Origin: Paludibacterium sp.
GTDB taxonomy: Bacteria; Pseudomonadota; Gammaproteobacteria; Burkholderiales; Chromobacteriaceae
NCBI RefSeq assembly: GCF_019232825.1
Contig: NZ_JAFAND010000048.1
Span: 1 to 32,615, forward strand
DNA: 32,615 bases
Direction of reading: 5' to 3'
In this document: positions 1-7,842 of the stretch, in pieces
Layout: every line of letters starts with the position of its first letter
Numbering within the stretch: the first letter of the stretch is position 1
Translations under genes and position numbers: made by a program
Notes under the pieces: generated by a model
Told to the model about the DNA's origin: nothing
What the model saw: only the letters and a program-made list of their open reading frames with translations
Databases searched by the model: none

Positions 1-260
1 TGGCGGAGACGCTGGTTTGAATAGGGGGCGGAAACTGCATTACCATGGACAACAGCCATATCGACTACTCCTGGGTAGTTGGTTTGGTTAGCGGGTCTTG
101 GGGTCTGGTCACCTCAAGGCCCGCGCCTGTTTGCGGCGGATGCCGCACCGCCCACCTTAATCGAGCCTGTTGTGCGATGACAAGGGAGCGCGGCTGACCG
201 AAAACCCCGCACCCGCCGTCCGCGGTTTTTCCCCTCAGTGACAGCGTCTGCTCAAGCCTT

Positions 261-339
261 GTAGCGTGCATTCGCCGTAGGCAATGCACGGTCTTGGGCG
301 AGTCCGTAGGCCGTGCGTTGCTTCGCGAACGCACGCTAC
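261..339. repeat. Dispersed palindromic repeat, copy 1 (paired units)
   Basis: The element opens with GTAGCGTGC and closes with the inverse GCACGCTAC. The left unit (261-290) has a hairpin core ATTCGCCGTAGGCAAT. The right unit (309-339) is a second hairpin around GTGCGTT and GAACGCAC. Related units recur at 1225-1252, 12607-12721 and 25687-25777, always outside intact genes. Confidence 0.7.
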
Positions 340-372
340 CCAATCACGCAATGTGTGATAAAAATATACAGC

Positions 373-391
373 TTAGTTGTACAGTTTAACT
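373..391. promoter_or_regulatory. Candidate MarR-type operator
   Basis: TTAGTTGTACA followed by GTTTAACT forms an imperfect inverted repeat (AGTT/AACT arms) in an AT-rich stretch about 25-40 bases ahead of the marR start. MarR proteins commonly bind such palindromes over their own promoter. The site is inferred from position and symmetry only. Confidence 0.35.
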
Positions 392-413
392 GCATATATG
401 TTATGTTTGCGGC

Positions 414-884
414 ATGAATAAATCTAACCAGACCGACTTGGCGGTACTTGCCGGCGACCTACGTGTCACCGTGGGCAAACTGGTGCGGCGCGCACGCAAA
501 CATTCGCTCTCCGGTGACTTCACCTCGGCGCAAAAGTCGGTGCTCACCCTGCTGGAGCGTGACGGCCCGGCCACGGTGTCCGACTTGGCGCGGGCGGAGG
601 AGGTGACGCCGCAATCCATGCGCATCACCGTCGCGAGCCTGGAGGCATTCGGTGTAGTCAAAGGCGAGGCCGATCCTCGTGACGGTCGCAAAACCCTGAT
701 CGATCTGACGTCCTCATTTAGAGAGCAGCTGCAAGCGAGCAGGGCGGCGAAAGAGGATTGGTTGATCCGCGCGCTGCAAGCGCAGTTTTCCGAGCAAGAG
801 CAGGCAACGCTTGCCGAGGCGGTGGGGTTGCTGCGGCGGCTGGCCGATTTCCAACTAGACACGAGGAAGGTAGGCAATGAGTGA
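414..884 (+). CDS. MarR-family transcriptional regulator
   Basis: A 156-residue winged-helix repressor-type protein of normal MarR length. The recognition helix region (about residues 57-75, VSDLARAEEVTPQSM) is followed by the MarR wing signature DPRDGRKTLIDLT (about 87-99). Flanking helices at both ends would form the dimer interface. The ATG at 414 is preceded by a weak ribosome site, but no better start exists. Its stop overlaps the start of the next gene by eight bases, so the two are translationally coupled and the regulator probably controls the small membrane protein behind it. The ligand cannot be told from sequence. Confident of the family, not of the role. Confidence 0.9.
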   Translation: MNKSNQTDLAVLAGDLRVTVGKLVRRARKHSLSGDFTSAQKSVLTLLERDGPATVSDLARAEEVTPQSMRITVASLEAFGVVKGEADPRDGRKTLIDLTSSFREQLQASRAAKEDWLIRALQAQFSEQEQATLAEAVGLLRRLADFQLDTRKVGNE

Positions 885-1212
885 ACTGCATTGGGTTGCT
901 TATTTTTTCGGCGGAGCCTTTGTCACCAATGCCATTCCGCATTTTGTCAGCGGCGTGTGTGGCGAGCCATTTCAGAGTCCGTTCGCACAGCCGCATGGCA
1001 AAGGGTTGTCGTCTTCGACGGTCAACGTGCTGTGGGGATTTTTTAATCTCGCCGTCGGCTATTTGCTGACCTGCCGTGTGGGCGATTTTGCGCTCAGGGC
1101 GCTGGGGGATGTGCTGCCGTTTGGCCTCGGTATTCTGGTGATGGGGCTAGTGAGTGCGCGGTTGTTCGGCCCGTTGCATGGCGGCGATCGGCCGCGGCGC
1201 ACGGTGCCATGA
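877..1212 (+). CDS. Small integral membrane protein, function unknown
   Basis: A 111-residue hydrophobic protein with about three predicted membrane segments (roughly residues 5-25, 45-68 and 75-98) and a short charged tail ending RPRRTVP. AGGAAGG lies just ahead of the ATG, which overlaps the stop of the MarR gene. I do not recognise a catalytic motif; similar small membrane proteins occur behind MarR regulators in proteobacteria. The notable point is that its last 137 coding bases (1064-1200) recur at 11350-11486 with four differences, on the far side of the sulfur cluster. The C-terminal residues after the repeat differ between the copies (TVP here, A there), which suggests that the 3' end of this gene was a recombination or insertion point. 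Confidence 0.8.
   Translation: MSELHWVAYFFGGAFVTNAIPHFVSGVCGEPFQSPFAQPHGKGLSSSTVNVLWGFFNLAVGYLLTCRVGDFALRALGDVLPFGLGILVMGLVSARLFGPLHGGDRPRRTVP
1064..1200 (+). repeat. 137-bp direct repeat, left copy
   Basis: This segment matches 11350-11486 at 133 of 137 positions without gaps. It is the 3' part of the small membrane protein gene. The four differences are three silent third-position changes and one Val/Ala change, so the copies are diverged homologues and not a fresh duplication. The sulfur cluster lies entirely between the two copies. Confidence 0.9.
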
Positions 1213-1224
1213 ATCGATAGTTGT

Positions 1225-1252
1225 GGGCGTATTGCCTGCGGCGAATACGCCC
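1225..1252. repeat. Dispersed palindromic repeat, copy 2; possible terminator
   Basis: A perfect nine-base stem, GGGCGTATT and AATACGCCC, encloses a ten-base loop between two converging genes. Its reverse complement contains ATTCGCCGCAGGCAAT, nearly the core of copy 1 (ATTCGCCGTAGGCAAT), so it belongs to the same repeat family. There is no clear T-run, so terminator function is only suggested by position. Confidence 0.6.
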
Positions 1253-1272
1253 AACTCATTGAGCGCCAATGG

Positions 1273-2433
1273 TCATTTCAGTGCTGAAATTTCGCCGATC
1301 TTGATCAGTCGGGCACGAATGATATTGCGGCTGATCCCCAGTAGTTTGGCCGTCTGTACTTGATTGCGATGGCAATAGTGGTAGGCGGCGCGTACCACCG
1401 ATTCTTCGATGTCGTCGTATAGGTGCTCGCTGTGGCCCTCGAACAGTGTCAGCAGGGCATCGTATAACGCTTGCCGCGCATCGGTTGTTTCCCCTGGCGG
1501 GGCGGTCTCGCTACGGCCGGTCGGGCGCGTTGCATTGCGGCCGATGTGCAACGATGACAGGTGAAGATCATCGGCATCGACGATGTTGTTCTTGTTGATC
1601 AGCAATGCATGGTGAATGGCGTTTTCCAGCTCGCGGATATTGCCTGGCCATGGGTGGCACAATAGTTTTCGCACGGCTTCAGGATGGAGGCGAATGTCGT
1701 CATAGCCGAGGCGGTTGCGGTATTCGTCAATGAAATGGTGTGCCAATGGAATAATGTCGCCCGGCCGGTCCCGTAAGGGGGGCAGGGCGAGATGCACAAC
1801 CCGGAGCCGGTAGAAGAGATCCTCACGAAAATGCCCGGCAGCCACGGCCTCTTCCAGCCTGACGTTGGTCGCGGCGACGACCCGGACGTCGATCGGAATG
1901 GGCTTGCGCGACCCTAATCTGACTACTTCCCGCTCTTGCAAGATGCGTAGCAGTTTAACTTGCACGCTCAACGGCAGATCGCCGATTTCGTCGAGAAACA
2001 CCGTGCCGCCATTCGCGGCCTCGAACCAGCCCGGTTTGGTGGCAAAGGCGCCGGTAAATGCGCCTTTTTCGTGGCCGAATAGTTCACTTTCTACCAGCGA
2101 TTCGGAAAAGGCGCCGCAGTTGACCGCGACAAAGGGATGATTGCTTCGCTGGCTCAACGCGTGAACATGACGGGCAATCAGCTCTTTACCGGTACCGGTT
2201 TCGCCGATGATCAGCACGTTGGCGTCACTGGGCGCGACCTGTTGAATGCGAGCCAGTAGTGCCAGCGATTGCGGGTCTTCGAATACTTGCGCCGTTGCGC
2301 GGATCGACGTGGCCAATGCGCGGGAGTTGGGCAGCGTGATCAGGGGGGAGGCCGGAGTGCCGGCGGGCGGCAGGGCCGGCTGTTCGTTCAGGAATAGAAC
2401 GTCGGTTTCGGATAGGTGTGGACGAGGGCCCAT
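1273..2433 (-). CDS. sfnR: SfnR-like sigma-54-dependent activator
   Basis: A 386-residue enhancer-binding protein that would remodel sigma-54 RNA polymerase with ATP. Visible are Walker A GETGTGKE (77-84), the sigma-54 contact loop GAFTGA (124-129), Walker B VFLDEIGD (about 145-152) and a Fis-type helix-turn-helix at the C-terminus (about 356-382). It has only a short N-terminus and no receiver, GAF or PAS domain, as in SfnR of dimethyl sulfone metabolism in Pseudomonas. The ATG at 2433 sits behind AGGAG and lies 46 bases inside the 3' end of the upstream flavoprotein gene, so the two form one operon. Two sigma-54 promoters in the cluster are its likely targets. The family is certain; the name SfnR rests on domain layout and context. 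Confidence 0.85.
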   Translation of the reverse strand: MGPRPHLSETDVLFLNEQPALPPAGTPASPLITLPNSRALATSIRATAQVFEDPQSLALLARIQQVAPSDANVLIIGETGTGKELIARHVHALSQRSNHPFVAVNCGAFSESLVESELFGHEKGAFTGAFATKPGWFEAANGGTVFLDEIGDLPLSVQVKLLRILQEREVVRLGSRKPIPIDVRVVAATNVRLEEAVAAGHFREDLFYRLRVVHLALPPLRDRPGDIIPLAHHFIDEYRNRLGYDDIRLHPEAVRKLLCHPWPGNIRELENAIHHALLINKNNIVDADDLHLSSLHIGRNATRPTGRSETAPPGETTDARQALYDALLTLFEGHSEHLYDDIEESVVRAAYHYCHRNQVQTAKLLGISRNIIRARLIKIGEISALK

Positions 2434-3575
2434 TCTCCTAACTCCTTAAGCTTGTAATCGACAGGGTCGTGCAATGTATGAGTGCGCAGGTTGCGCCAGT
2501 GGCGATCGAGCCGTAGTTCGGCATGGGTTGCGCGTGCCCCGGCGACCTCGAACATGCGACAGGTCAGATCGAGTCCGATGCGAGAAGCGGCGATCTTGGC
2601 CACGGCTATGCTGATGGCCACCTCGCCACGTTCGTTTTCTGTCAATGCATCGCCCTTCGCCCAGGCTTCAACCAGCCGCGCGCCGGCTTTGTCGGTTAAC
2701 GCTCGCACGCTTTCCAGCCCAACCCAGAATTCGCCGTAATGACTGAGGATGTAAGGATCCTCATAGGTATGGTCGACTTGGGCCGCGCGCCAGGGACGCG
2801 CCTCGTGCAGGGTGTAATGGCGGGCCTCATCGAAAGCGCCCTCGGCGATGCCGAGATAGATATTGGTCAGAATCAATTGGGCAATCAGCGGGCGTAGGCA
2901 GGAACGCGGCGTGGAAAGCGGGCCGGGCTGGTCGAGAATTTCATTGAGCTCGACACGGACCTGTTCGAAATGGACGCTGCCGCTGTCGGTTTGGCGCTGG
3001 CCGATATTGTTCCAGTCCTGATGAAGCCGAATCCCGCTACGGCCAGTCGGAACGGCCGCCATGACCAGTTTGCCGCTGCCATGCTGGATGGCGGATATCA
3101 CCAGCATTTCCGAATCCAAGGCGCCGGAGCAGAAGCTTTTTGGACCGGAAAACTCCAACCAGTGATCGAACGTGCGGCAGACGGTGCGTTCGTCGAGCGG
3201 GTTGAGCGCATTGCCCCAGAACCAGTTGAGCCGGGTGGTTTTTTCATGCCACGGCTCCCACTGCTGCGGCCGGCCGAATAATTCCACCGTGGCCAGCATC
3301 AGGTGGTGGAAGGCAAAAACATGAGCTACCGAACTATCCGCTTTGGCAAACTCACGCACTACCCGCAGGATCTCCTGCCAGTCGGCGCCGGCGCCGCCGT
3401 ATTGTTTGGCAATGGAAAGGCCAAGCAAACCGCTGGCACGGATAGCGTCTCTCTCCGCTTTTGGTGTGCCGCCTTGATCGTCGCGCGCTGCTGCTGTCGC
3501 CGCAAATTGCTGTGCCAGCTGCTGGGCAATCAGCAACGCATCGCCAGGGCCGTAAACCGGGGTGGTTATGGACAA
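2388..3575 (-). CDS. MsuC/DszC-like flavin-dependent monooxygenase (acyl-CoA dehydrogenase fold)
   Basis: A 395-residue member of the acyl-CoA dehydrogenase superfamily branch that holds DszC, SfnB and MsuC, which are FMNH2-dependent oxygenases acting on sulfur compounds. The sequence shows the helical N-terminal domain, the mid-barrel motif [17 protein letters not shown] (about 190-206) typical of this branch, and a C-terminal [14 protein letters not shown] motif. MsuC oxidises methanesulfinate to methanesulfonate; a similar step is inferred here. No ATG is available at the N-terminus. TTG at 3575, nine bases behind GGAAGG, is the likely start. It is a clear paralogue of the gene at 5033-6217, and its 3' end overlaps the sfnR start. 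Whether the true substrate is a sulfinate or another sulfur compound is open. Confidence 0.8.
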   Translation of the reverse strand: MSITTPVYGPGDALLIAQQLAQQFAATAAARDDQGGTPKAERDAIRASGLLGLSIAKQYGGAGADWQEILRVVREFAKADSSVAHVFAFHHLMLATVELFGRPQQWEPWHEKTTRLNWFWGNALNPLDERTVCRTFDHWLEFSGPKSFCSGALDSEMLVISAIQHGSGKLVMAAVPTGRSGIRLHQDWNNIGQRQTDSGSVHFEQVRVELNEILDQPGPLSTPRSCLRPLIAQLILTNIYLGIAEGAFDEARHYTLHEARPWRAAQVDHTYEDPYILSHYGEFWVGLESVRALTDKAGARLVEAWAKGDALTENERGEVAISIAVAKIAASRIGLDLTCRMFEVAGARATHAELRLDRHWRNLRTHTLHDPVDYKLKELGEWALVHTYPKPTFYS

Positions 3576-3745
3576 TTGTTCTATCCTTCCGTCTCTAAGG
3601 AACCAGTGGTTATTTAGAGGCCTTTTATGTCCATAATGGAAAGGATTTTTTTTAATAAAAATATTCGAAATTTGAATTTAGACGTTTGGCACGCTGCTTC
3701 TCATTCCGCGGCGATAGCGTGAGTTTCGAGCAATTTGCTTCGTAT

Positions 3746-3758
3746 TCAGCAGTGCTGA
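3746..3758. promoter_or_regulatory. Candidate SfnR enhancer site (TCAGCA-G-TGCTGA)
   Basis: A perfect inverted repeat with six-base arms is centred about 70 bases upstream of the -24 element of the ssuD promoter, the usual distance for an activator of sigma-54. The same half-sites recur at 11277-11322 upstream of the msuE promoter. Assignment to SfnR is inference. Confidence 0.5.
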
Positions 3759-3820
3759 TTGTGCGCTGTTGCCTGAGCAGCAAAATGCAATGGAAAGACG
3801 CGGTCTCGGTGCATTTTTCA

Positions 3821-3837
3821 TTGGCACGCAAAATGCT
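3821..3837 (+). promoter_or_regulatory. Sigma-54 promoter of ssuD operon
   Basis: TTGGCACGCAAAATGCT matches the consensus TGGCACG-N4-TTGCW closely. GG at 3823-3824 and GC at 3835-3836 have the required ten-base spacing. The ATG of ssuD follows 36 bases later, behind an AGAGG ribosome site. Confidence 0.8.
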
Positions 3838-3872
3838 AATTCCTCTGCGTTCATTCGAAACAGAGGTGTTTT

Positions 3873-5033
3873 ATGAAAGTATTCTGGTTTTTACCGACAC
3901 ATGGCGATAGCCGTTATTTGGGTACCGGCCTGGGGGCGCGTGCTGTCGATCACGGCTATTTGAAGCAGATCGCTCAAGCTGCCGATCAGTTGGGGTACGA
4001 AGGGGTGCTGATTCCGACGGGCCGCTCCTGCGAAGACTCCTGGGTCGTCGCGTCTTCTCTGGCGCCACTGACGACGCGGCTCAAATTTCTCGTGGCCATC
4101 CGCCCAGGCATCATTTCTCCTACGGTATCGGCCCGTATGGCCGCTACGCTGGATCGCATGTCGAACGGACGCCTGCTCATCAATGTGGTGACAGGGGGGG
4201 ATCCGGACGAGCAGCAAGGCGACGGCGTGTATCTGAGCCATGCCGAACGTTATGAAGTGACGGACGAATTCCTGAAGATCTGGCGCGGTGTCGCGGCAGG
4301 GGAAACCGTGAATTTTGCCGGCAAGCATCTGAAGGTCGATAACGCCAAAACCTTGTATCCCCCCGTGCAGCGGCCGTATCCGCCGCTGTACTTTGGCGGA
4401 TCGTCTGCGCCGGCGATCGATCTGGCGGCGGAGCAGGTGGATGTCTATCTCACCTGGGGCGAGCCACCGGCCGCCGTGGCGGAAAAGATCGGCGCGGTCC
4501 GCCGCAAAGCCGCCGCGCTCGGCCGTACGGTCAAATTTGGTATTCGCCTGCATGTGATCGTGCGGGAAACCAGCGAACAAGCCTGGCAAGCGGCGGAAGA
4601 CTTGATTGCGCATGTCAGCGACGAGACCATTGCGGCGGCTCAAACGGCCTTTGCCCGCTTTGATTCGGTGGGGCAGCAACGTATGGCCGCGCTTCATGGC
4701 GGACGGCGTGATCATCTGGAGGTCTCACCTAACCTATGGGCCGGGGTGGGGCTAGTGCGCGGAGGTGCCGGCACGGCCCTTGTCGGTAGCCCGCAGGAGG
4801 TGGCAGCGCGCATCCATGAATATGCCGAGCTCGGCATTGAATCGTTCATTTTCTCCGGCTACCCGCATCTGGAGGAAGCTTATCGTGTGGCCGAGCTGCT
4901 GTTCCCGCTGCTGCCATTGCCTCAGCAAGCGTCTGGGGCGGCAGTCGCGGCCAATCTAACCGGCCCGTTCGGTGAAATGATCGCCAACGATATTGTGCCG
5001 CCAGCGGCCGATCGCGTACGGGAAAGCGCCTGA
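3873..5033 (+). CDS. ssuD: FMNH2-dependent alkanesulfonate monooxygenase
   Basis: A 386-residue TIM-barrel luciferase-like enzyme of the usual SsuD/MsuD length. It cleaves alkanesulfonates to an aldehyde and sulfite using FMNH2 and oxygen. The sequence follows E. coli SsuD closely along its length: HGD near residue 10, GRSCEDSW with the conserved Cys53, [11 protein letters not shown] with Arg225 and His227 (E. coli Arg226/His228), and the mobile loop [10 protein letters not shown]. It starts behind AGAGG and a sigma-54 promoter. Its stop overlaps the ATG of the next gene by one base (TGATG), so the two are coupled. The FMN reductase it needs is probably the MsuE at 10602-11171. SsuD and MsuD are hard to tell apart from sequence alone; there are no ssuABC or ssuE genes beside it. 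Confidence 0.93.
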   Translation: MKVFWFLPTHGDSRYLGTGLGARAVDHGYLKQIAQAADQLGYEGVLIPTGRSCEDSWVVASSLAPLTTRLKFLVAIRPGIISPTVSARMAATLDRMSNGRLLINVVTGGDPDEQQGDGVYLSHAERYEVTDEFLKIWRGVAAGETVNFAGKHLKVDNAKTLYPPVQRPYPPLYFGGSSAPAIDLAAEQVDVYLTWGEPPAAVAEKIGAVRRKAAALGRTVKFGIRLHVIVRETSEQAWQAAEDLIAHVSDETIAAAQTAFARFDSVGQQRMAALHGGRRDHLEVSPNLWAGVGLVRGGAGTALVGSPQEVAARIHEYAELGIESFIFSGYPHLEEAYRVAELLFPLLPLPQQASGAAVAANLTGPFGEMIANDIVPPAADRVRESA

Positions 5034-6217
5034 TGAACGAGTCTCTTCTTGAGTGTGGGCCGCCGCTGGCGGTTGCCAGGACGCTGGCCGCCGAATTCGC
5101 CAAGACCGCTGCCCTACGTGATCAGCAAGGGGGAACGCCCAAGACCGAACGCGATGCGTTGCGCGCGAGTGGATTGCTGGACCTAAGCATTCCGACTGAG
5201 TTCGGCGGGCAGGGCGCTAGCTGGAGCGAAACCCTGCGGGTCGTGCGCGAGCTGGCCCAGGTGGATAGCTCGGTGGCGCATGTCTTTGCGTTTCACCATC
5301 TGTTGCTGGCCACGGTACGCTTGTTTGGCCAGCCGGCACAGTGGCAGCCTTGGTTCGAACAGACTGCGCGGCAGCGTTGGTTTTGGGGGAATGCCCTCAA
5401 TCCATTGGATAAACGCACGACAGCGACAGCGTATAGCCACTGGTACGAGTTCCATGGCGACAAGAGCTTTTGCTCCGGCGCGACCGATTCGGACATGCTG
5501 CTGGCGTCCGCCATCCAGCAGGGGGAGGGAGGCAAGCTGCTGATCGCCGCCTTCCCGAGCGGGCGCGCGGGTGTGCAGATCAGGCAGGACTGGGACAATA
5601 TCGGCCAGCGCCAGACAGACAGTGGCAGTGTGCGCTTCGACCATGTGCGGGTGGAGGCTGGCGAAGTGCTGCTTAACCCCGGGCCGCTCAGCTCGCCGTT
5701 CGCCTGCCTGAGGCCGCTGATTGCGCAATTGATTCTGACCAACCTCTATCTGGGTATCGCGGAAGGGGCGCTGCGCGAGGCTCGCCAATACACGCTCGAA
5801 CAGCGCCGGTTGTGGCCCGCGTCGTTGGCGGCCACGCCCAACAAAGATCCATACACCTTGCTGCACTACGGCGAGTTTTTTGCCGCGCTGGAAGGGGCCC
5901 GATTGCTGACCGATCATGCGGCGGCGCAGTTGGATGACGCATGGCGGCAAGAGGCGCAGTTGAGCGAAACGGCGAGGGGCCGTCTCGCTGTCAGTATCGC
6001 CGCCGCCAAGGTGGCCGCTTCGCGCAGCGGCTTGGATTTGACCAGCCGAATGTTCGAGGTGACCGGTGCCCGCGCGACGACGGCCGCGTTGCGGCTGGAC
6101 CGGTTCTGGCGCAATCTGCGCGTGCATAGCTTGCACGATCCGCTCGACTACAAGCTGCAAGAATTGGGAGATTGGGCACTGAACGGGCAGTATCCCATTC
6201 CTTCGTTTTATTCCTGA
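5033..6217 (+). CDS. Second MsuC/DszC-like flavin-dependent monooxygenase
   Basis: A 394-residue acyl-CoA-dehydrogenase-fold protein, strongly similar along its whole length to the product of 2388-3575 (shared blocks [48 protein letters not shown]). It is translationally coupled to ssuD. In the pathway known from Pseudomonas, MsuC makes methanesulfonate, which the SsuD/MsuD enzyme then cleaves to sulfite, so the coupling fits a two-step sulfinate-to-sulfite route. The role as a reduced-flavin oxygenase is inferred from family and context. A true acyl-CoA dehydrogenase is unlikely given the neighbours. A strong hairpin at 6270-6296 follows the gene. Confidence 0.8.
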   Translation: MNESLLECGPPLAVARTLAAEFAKTAALRDQQGGTPKTERDALRASGLLDLSIPTEFGGQGASWSETLRVVRELAQVDSSVAHVFAFHHLLLATVRLFGQPAQWQPWFEQTARQRWFWGNALNPLDKRTTATAYSHWYEFHGDKSFCSGATDSDMLLASAIQQGEGGKLLIAAFPSGRAGVQIRQDWDNIGQRQTDSGSVRFDHVRVEAGEVLLNPGPLSSPFACLRPLIAQLILTNLYLGIAEGALREARQYTLEQRRLWPASLAATPNKDPYTLLHYGEFFAALEGARLLTDHAAAQLDDAWRQEAQLSETARGRLAVSIAAAKVAASRSGLDLTSRMFEVTGARATTAALRLDRFWRNLRVHSLHDPLDYKLQELGDWALNGQYPIPSFYS

Positions 6218-6269
6218 TCCCTGCTTGCAGCCCAATGCTCCCTTCCTTCCACTCGATACGCCATGAATG

Positions 6270-6296
6270 ACGCCGGCCCCGAAATGGGGCCGGCGT
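6270..6296. terminator. Bidirectional hairpin between convergent operons
   Basis: An eleven-base-pair GC-rich stem (ACGCCGGCCCC and GGGGCCGGCGT, 6270-6280 and 6286-6296) with loop GAAAT lies between the stop codons of the MsuC-like gene and the permease. The following T-tract is poor, so factor-independent termination is probable and not certain. Confidence 0.65.
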
Positions 6297-6324
6297 TCTG
6301 TGCAGGGGAAAACTTTATCGTTTT

Positions 6325-7785
6325 TTATTGGTGCGGTTGTTCATGAACGAGCTCCGCCTCGATATCCGTCAGGCGTGCCGGGGCAAACAAGCGCAGCGCC
6401 AGAAACCACAGCAAGCCGATGACGATCAGCGCAATAAAGACATACGGCAGCCAGGCATACACGCCCTGTGGGATGGGATAGATGCTGCCGACCAGCGGAA
6501 TCGCCAGCAATGCCACCGACACGATGCTGATCAGCAGCTGTTTGCCGCGCAGTTTGCCCTGCCGGCGTAGATAGAGCGGTGCGCCGATCGCCACGAGTAC
6601 GTAAGCGAGCAGCGAGCCATAGGTCGCGATCGTACTGAGATAACCGTACGAATCCAGTAGGGCCGTGCCATTGACGGTGAAGATGACATCGGCGACCAGC
6701 GACAAGAGCACCAGCAAGGTGACCGCGATATGCGGCGTGGCGTTGGTGCCGTGAGCTCGGCCGGTGGCCGCGTGAAATACGCCTTGATGTGCAAACGTAT
6801 ACACAATGCGGGCAGCCGCATTAATCGACGAAAAAAAAGCGGCAAAGAAGCTCAGCGACACGCCGGCATCGATGAGCAAGCCCAGTTTGCCAAGCCCGAT
6901 TTGGTGCGCCAGCAGCGAAAGCGGCCCGTCAGCCTGATCCAATGAGGGATGTTGGCCATGAAAGGCGCCGACAAGGCCATACGACGCGACAATGAACAGC
7001 AGCGCCGGTCCGACGATGCTGATGACGACCGCTTGCGGGATGGCCCGGAAGGGGGCCTTGGCCTCGGTGCCGAGCACCGTCGCGCTCTCGAAGCCGGTGA
7101 AGCTGAAAAAGGCCAATACCATGCCGAGGCGCAACTGTTCCGGTTTGACGCCCTCCAGCGACCATTGCGCATGATCGATGGCGTGTCCGCTGCCTGCCAG
7201 ATAGCCGACGATGACCACGGTGATCAGCGCGATCGTCAGCAATTCGACCAGCAGCGTGAAGCGGGTGGACAGGCGGATGTCGCGGTAGGCGATATACCAG
7301 GCGGCGAAGCCGGTGATGCCGGTCAAGGCCAGCGTGACCGACAGCGGGGTCGTCTTGCCGAGCACGCCCAGCTCGCGAGCAAGAACCAGCAGGGTATTGA
7401 CCGTCCCTTGCAGGATCCCCGCCGCACCGATGGCGTAGGCGACCAGCAAAGACCAGCCGCAGATCACGCCCCAGATCGGTCCGATACCTTGCGCCGCGTA
7501 GGTATAGAGCGCACCGGACGAGGCGGTGCTGCGAGCAAACAGGGTAATGCTCCAGGAAGAAAACAGCAGCGCGACGGTGGCGAACACATAAGCGAGCCAT
7601 GTCCCGTTGCCGGCGGTGGCAAATACCGCTGGAATCAGGATGCCAACGCCGCCCGACGCGCCGACCAGCCCGATGGATTGCGCCACCAGCTCCGGCAGAC
7701 GCAGATAATTGCGTCGCAATCCGCTTGCGCCCGCGCCCGGGGGGGCGGCATCCAATACCGCCGTTTCACTATTTGAATAACTCAT
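6325..7785 (-). CDS. APC-superfamily permease
   Basis: A 486-residue membrane protein with about twelve hydrophobic segments, of the amino acid-polyamine-organocation superfamily. The first segment carries the substrate-binding-type glycine motif (SIGLVGASGGVGIL), and FSFTGFES lies in the segment-6 region as in amino-acid permeases. I chose the ATG at 7785 because GGAGAAGG lies seven bases before it; the GTG two codons upstream would sit directly on that site. It is the last gene of the minus-strand msuE operon, 57 bases after the DszA-like gene. The location suggests import of an amino-acid-like organosulfur compound in place of the usual SsuABC transporter. The substrate is unknown. Confidence 0.85.
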   Translation of the reverse strand: MSYSNSETAVLDAAPPGAGASGLRRNYLRLPELVAQSIGLVGASGGVGILIPAVFATAGNGTWLAYVFATVALLFSSWSITLFARSTASSGALYTYAAQGIGPIWGVICGWSLLVAYAIGAAGILQGTVNTLLVLARELGVLGKTTPLSVTLALTGITGFAAWYIAYRDIRLSTRFTLLVELLTIALITVVIVGYLAGSGHAIDHAQWSLEGVKPEQLRLGMVLAFFSFTGFESATVLGTEAKAPFRAIPQAVVISIVGPALLFIVASYGLVGAFHGQHPSLDQADGPLSLLAHQIGLGKLGLLIDAGVSLSFFAAFFSSINAAARIVYTFAHQGVFHAATGRAHGTNATPHIAVTLLVLLSLVADVIFTVNGTALLDSYGYLSTIATYGSLLAYVLVAIGAPLYLRRQGKLRGKQLLISIVSVALLAIPLVGSIYPIPQGVYAWLPYVFIALIVIGLLWFLALRLFAPARLTDIEAELVHEQPHQ

Positions 7786-7842
7786 ATTCACACCTTCTCC
7801 TTTGTCGAATGGGAACTGCGCCTCGCCAGGCGGCGCATGCTG

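Larger units (their letters stand above)
1..413. other. Non-coding leader with palindromic repeat and marR promoter
   Basis: No convincing gene is visible. A short frame from the ATG at 44 encodes about 50 residues with no recognisable features and no good ribosome binding site, so I do not call it. The stretch ends in a palindromic repeat (261-339) and an AT-rich segment (355-410) that probably carries the promoter and operator of the MarR-type gene starting at 414. Confidence 0.6.
3576..3872. promoter_or_regulatory. Divergent AT-rich control region of the sulfur cluster
   Basis: This 297-base gap between the divergent MsuC-like and ssuD genes has no credible gene. It is strikingly AT-rich near 3645-3680. 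It holds a partly palindromic segment at 3621-3644 (CCTTT and AAAGG arms around TCCATAATGGA) on the minus-gene side, the TCAGCAGTGCTGA inverted repeat at 3746-3758, and a sigma-54 promoter at 3821-3837 facing ssuD. I found no sigma-54 element facing the minus-strand pair, which may therefore use ordinary sigma-70 control. Confidence 0.6.

Noticed and set aside
44-196. Small plus-strand frame near the left edge
   Set aside because: About 50 residues with no ribosome site and no recognisable pattern; could not be supported as a gene.
401-877. Open frame of 158 codons on the minus strand opposite the marR gene
   Set aside because: It mirrors the MarR frame, is rich in Ser/Arg/Ala as expected of an antisense shadow, has no family features, and the plus-strand protein is clearly real.
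3676-3695. Second possible sigma-54 promoter (TTTGGCACGCTGC at 3685-3697)
   Set aside because: The -24 part TTGGCACG fits, but the -12 position reads TTCT and lacks the essential GC, so the downstream element at 3821-3837 is preferred.
3891-4715. Long minus-strand frame opposite ssuD
   Set aside because: It is the reverse shadow of ssuD, whose sequence is conserved along its full length.
5183-6235. Long minus-strand frame opposite the second MsuC-like gene
   Set aside because: Gln/Arg-rich composition and no recognisable motif; the plus strand carries a paralogue of the 2388-3575 gene.
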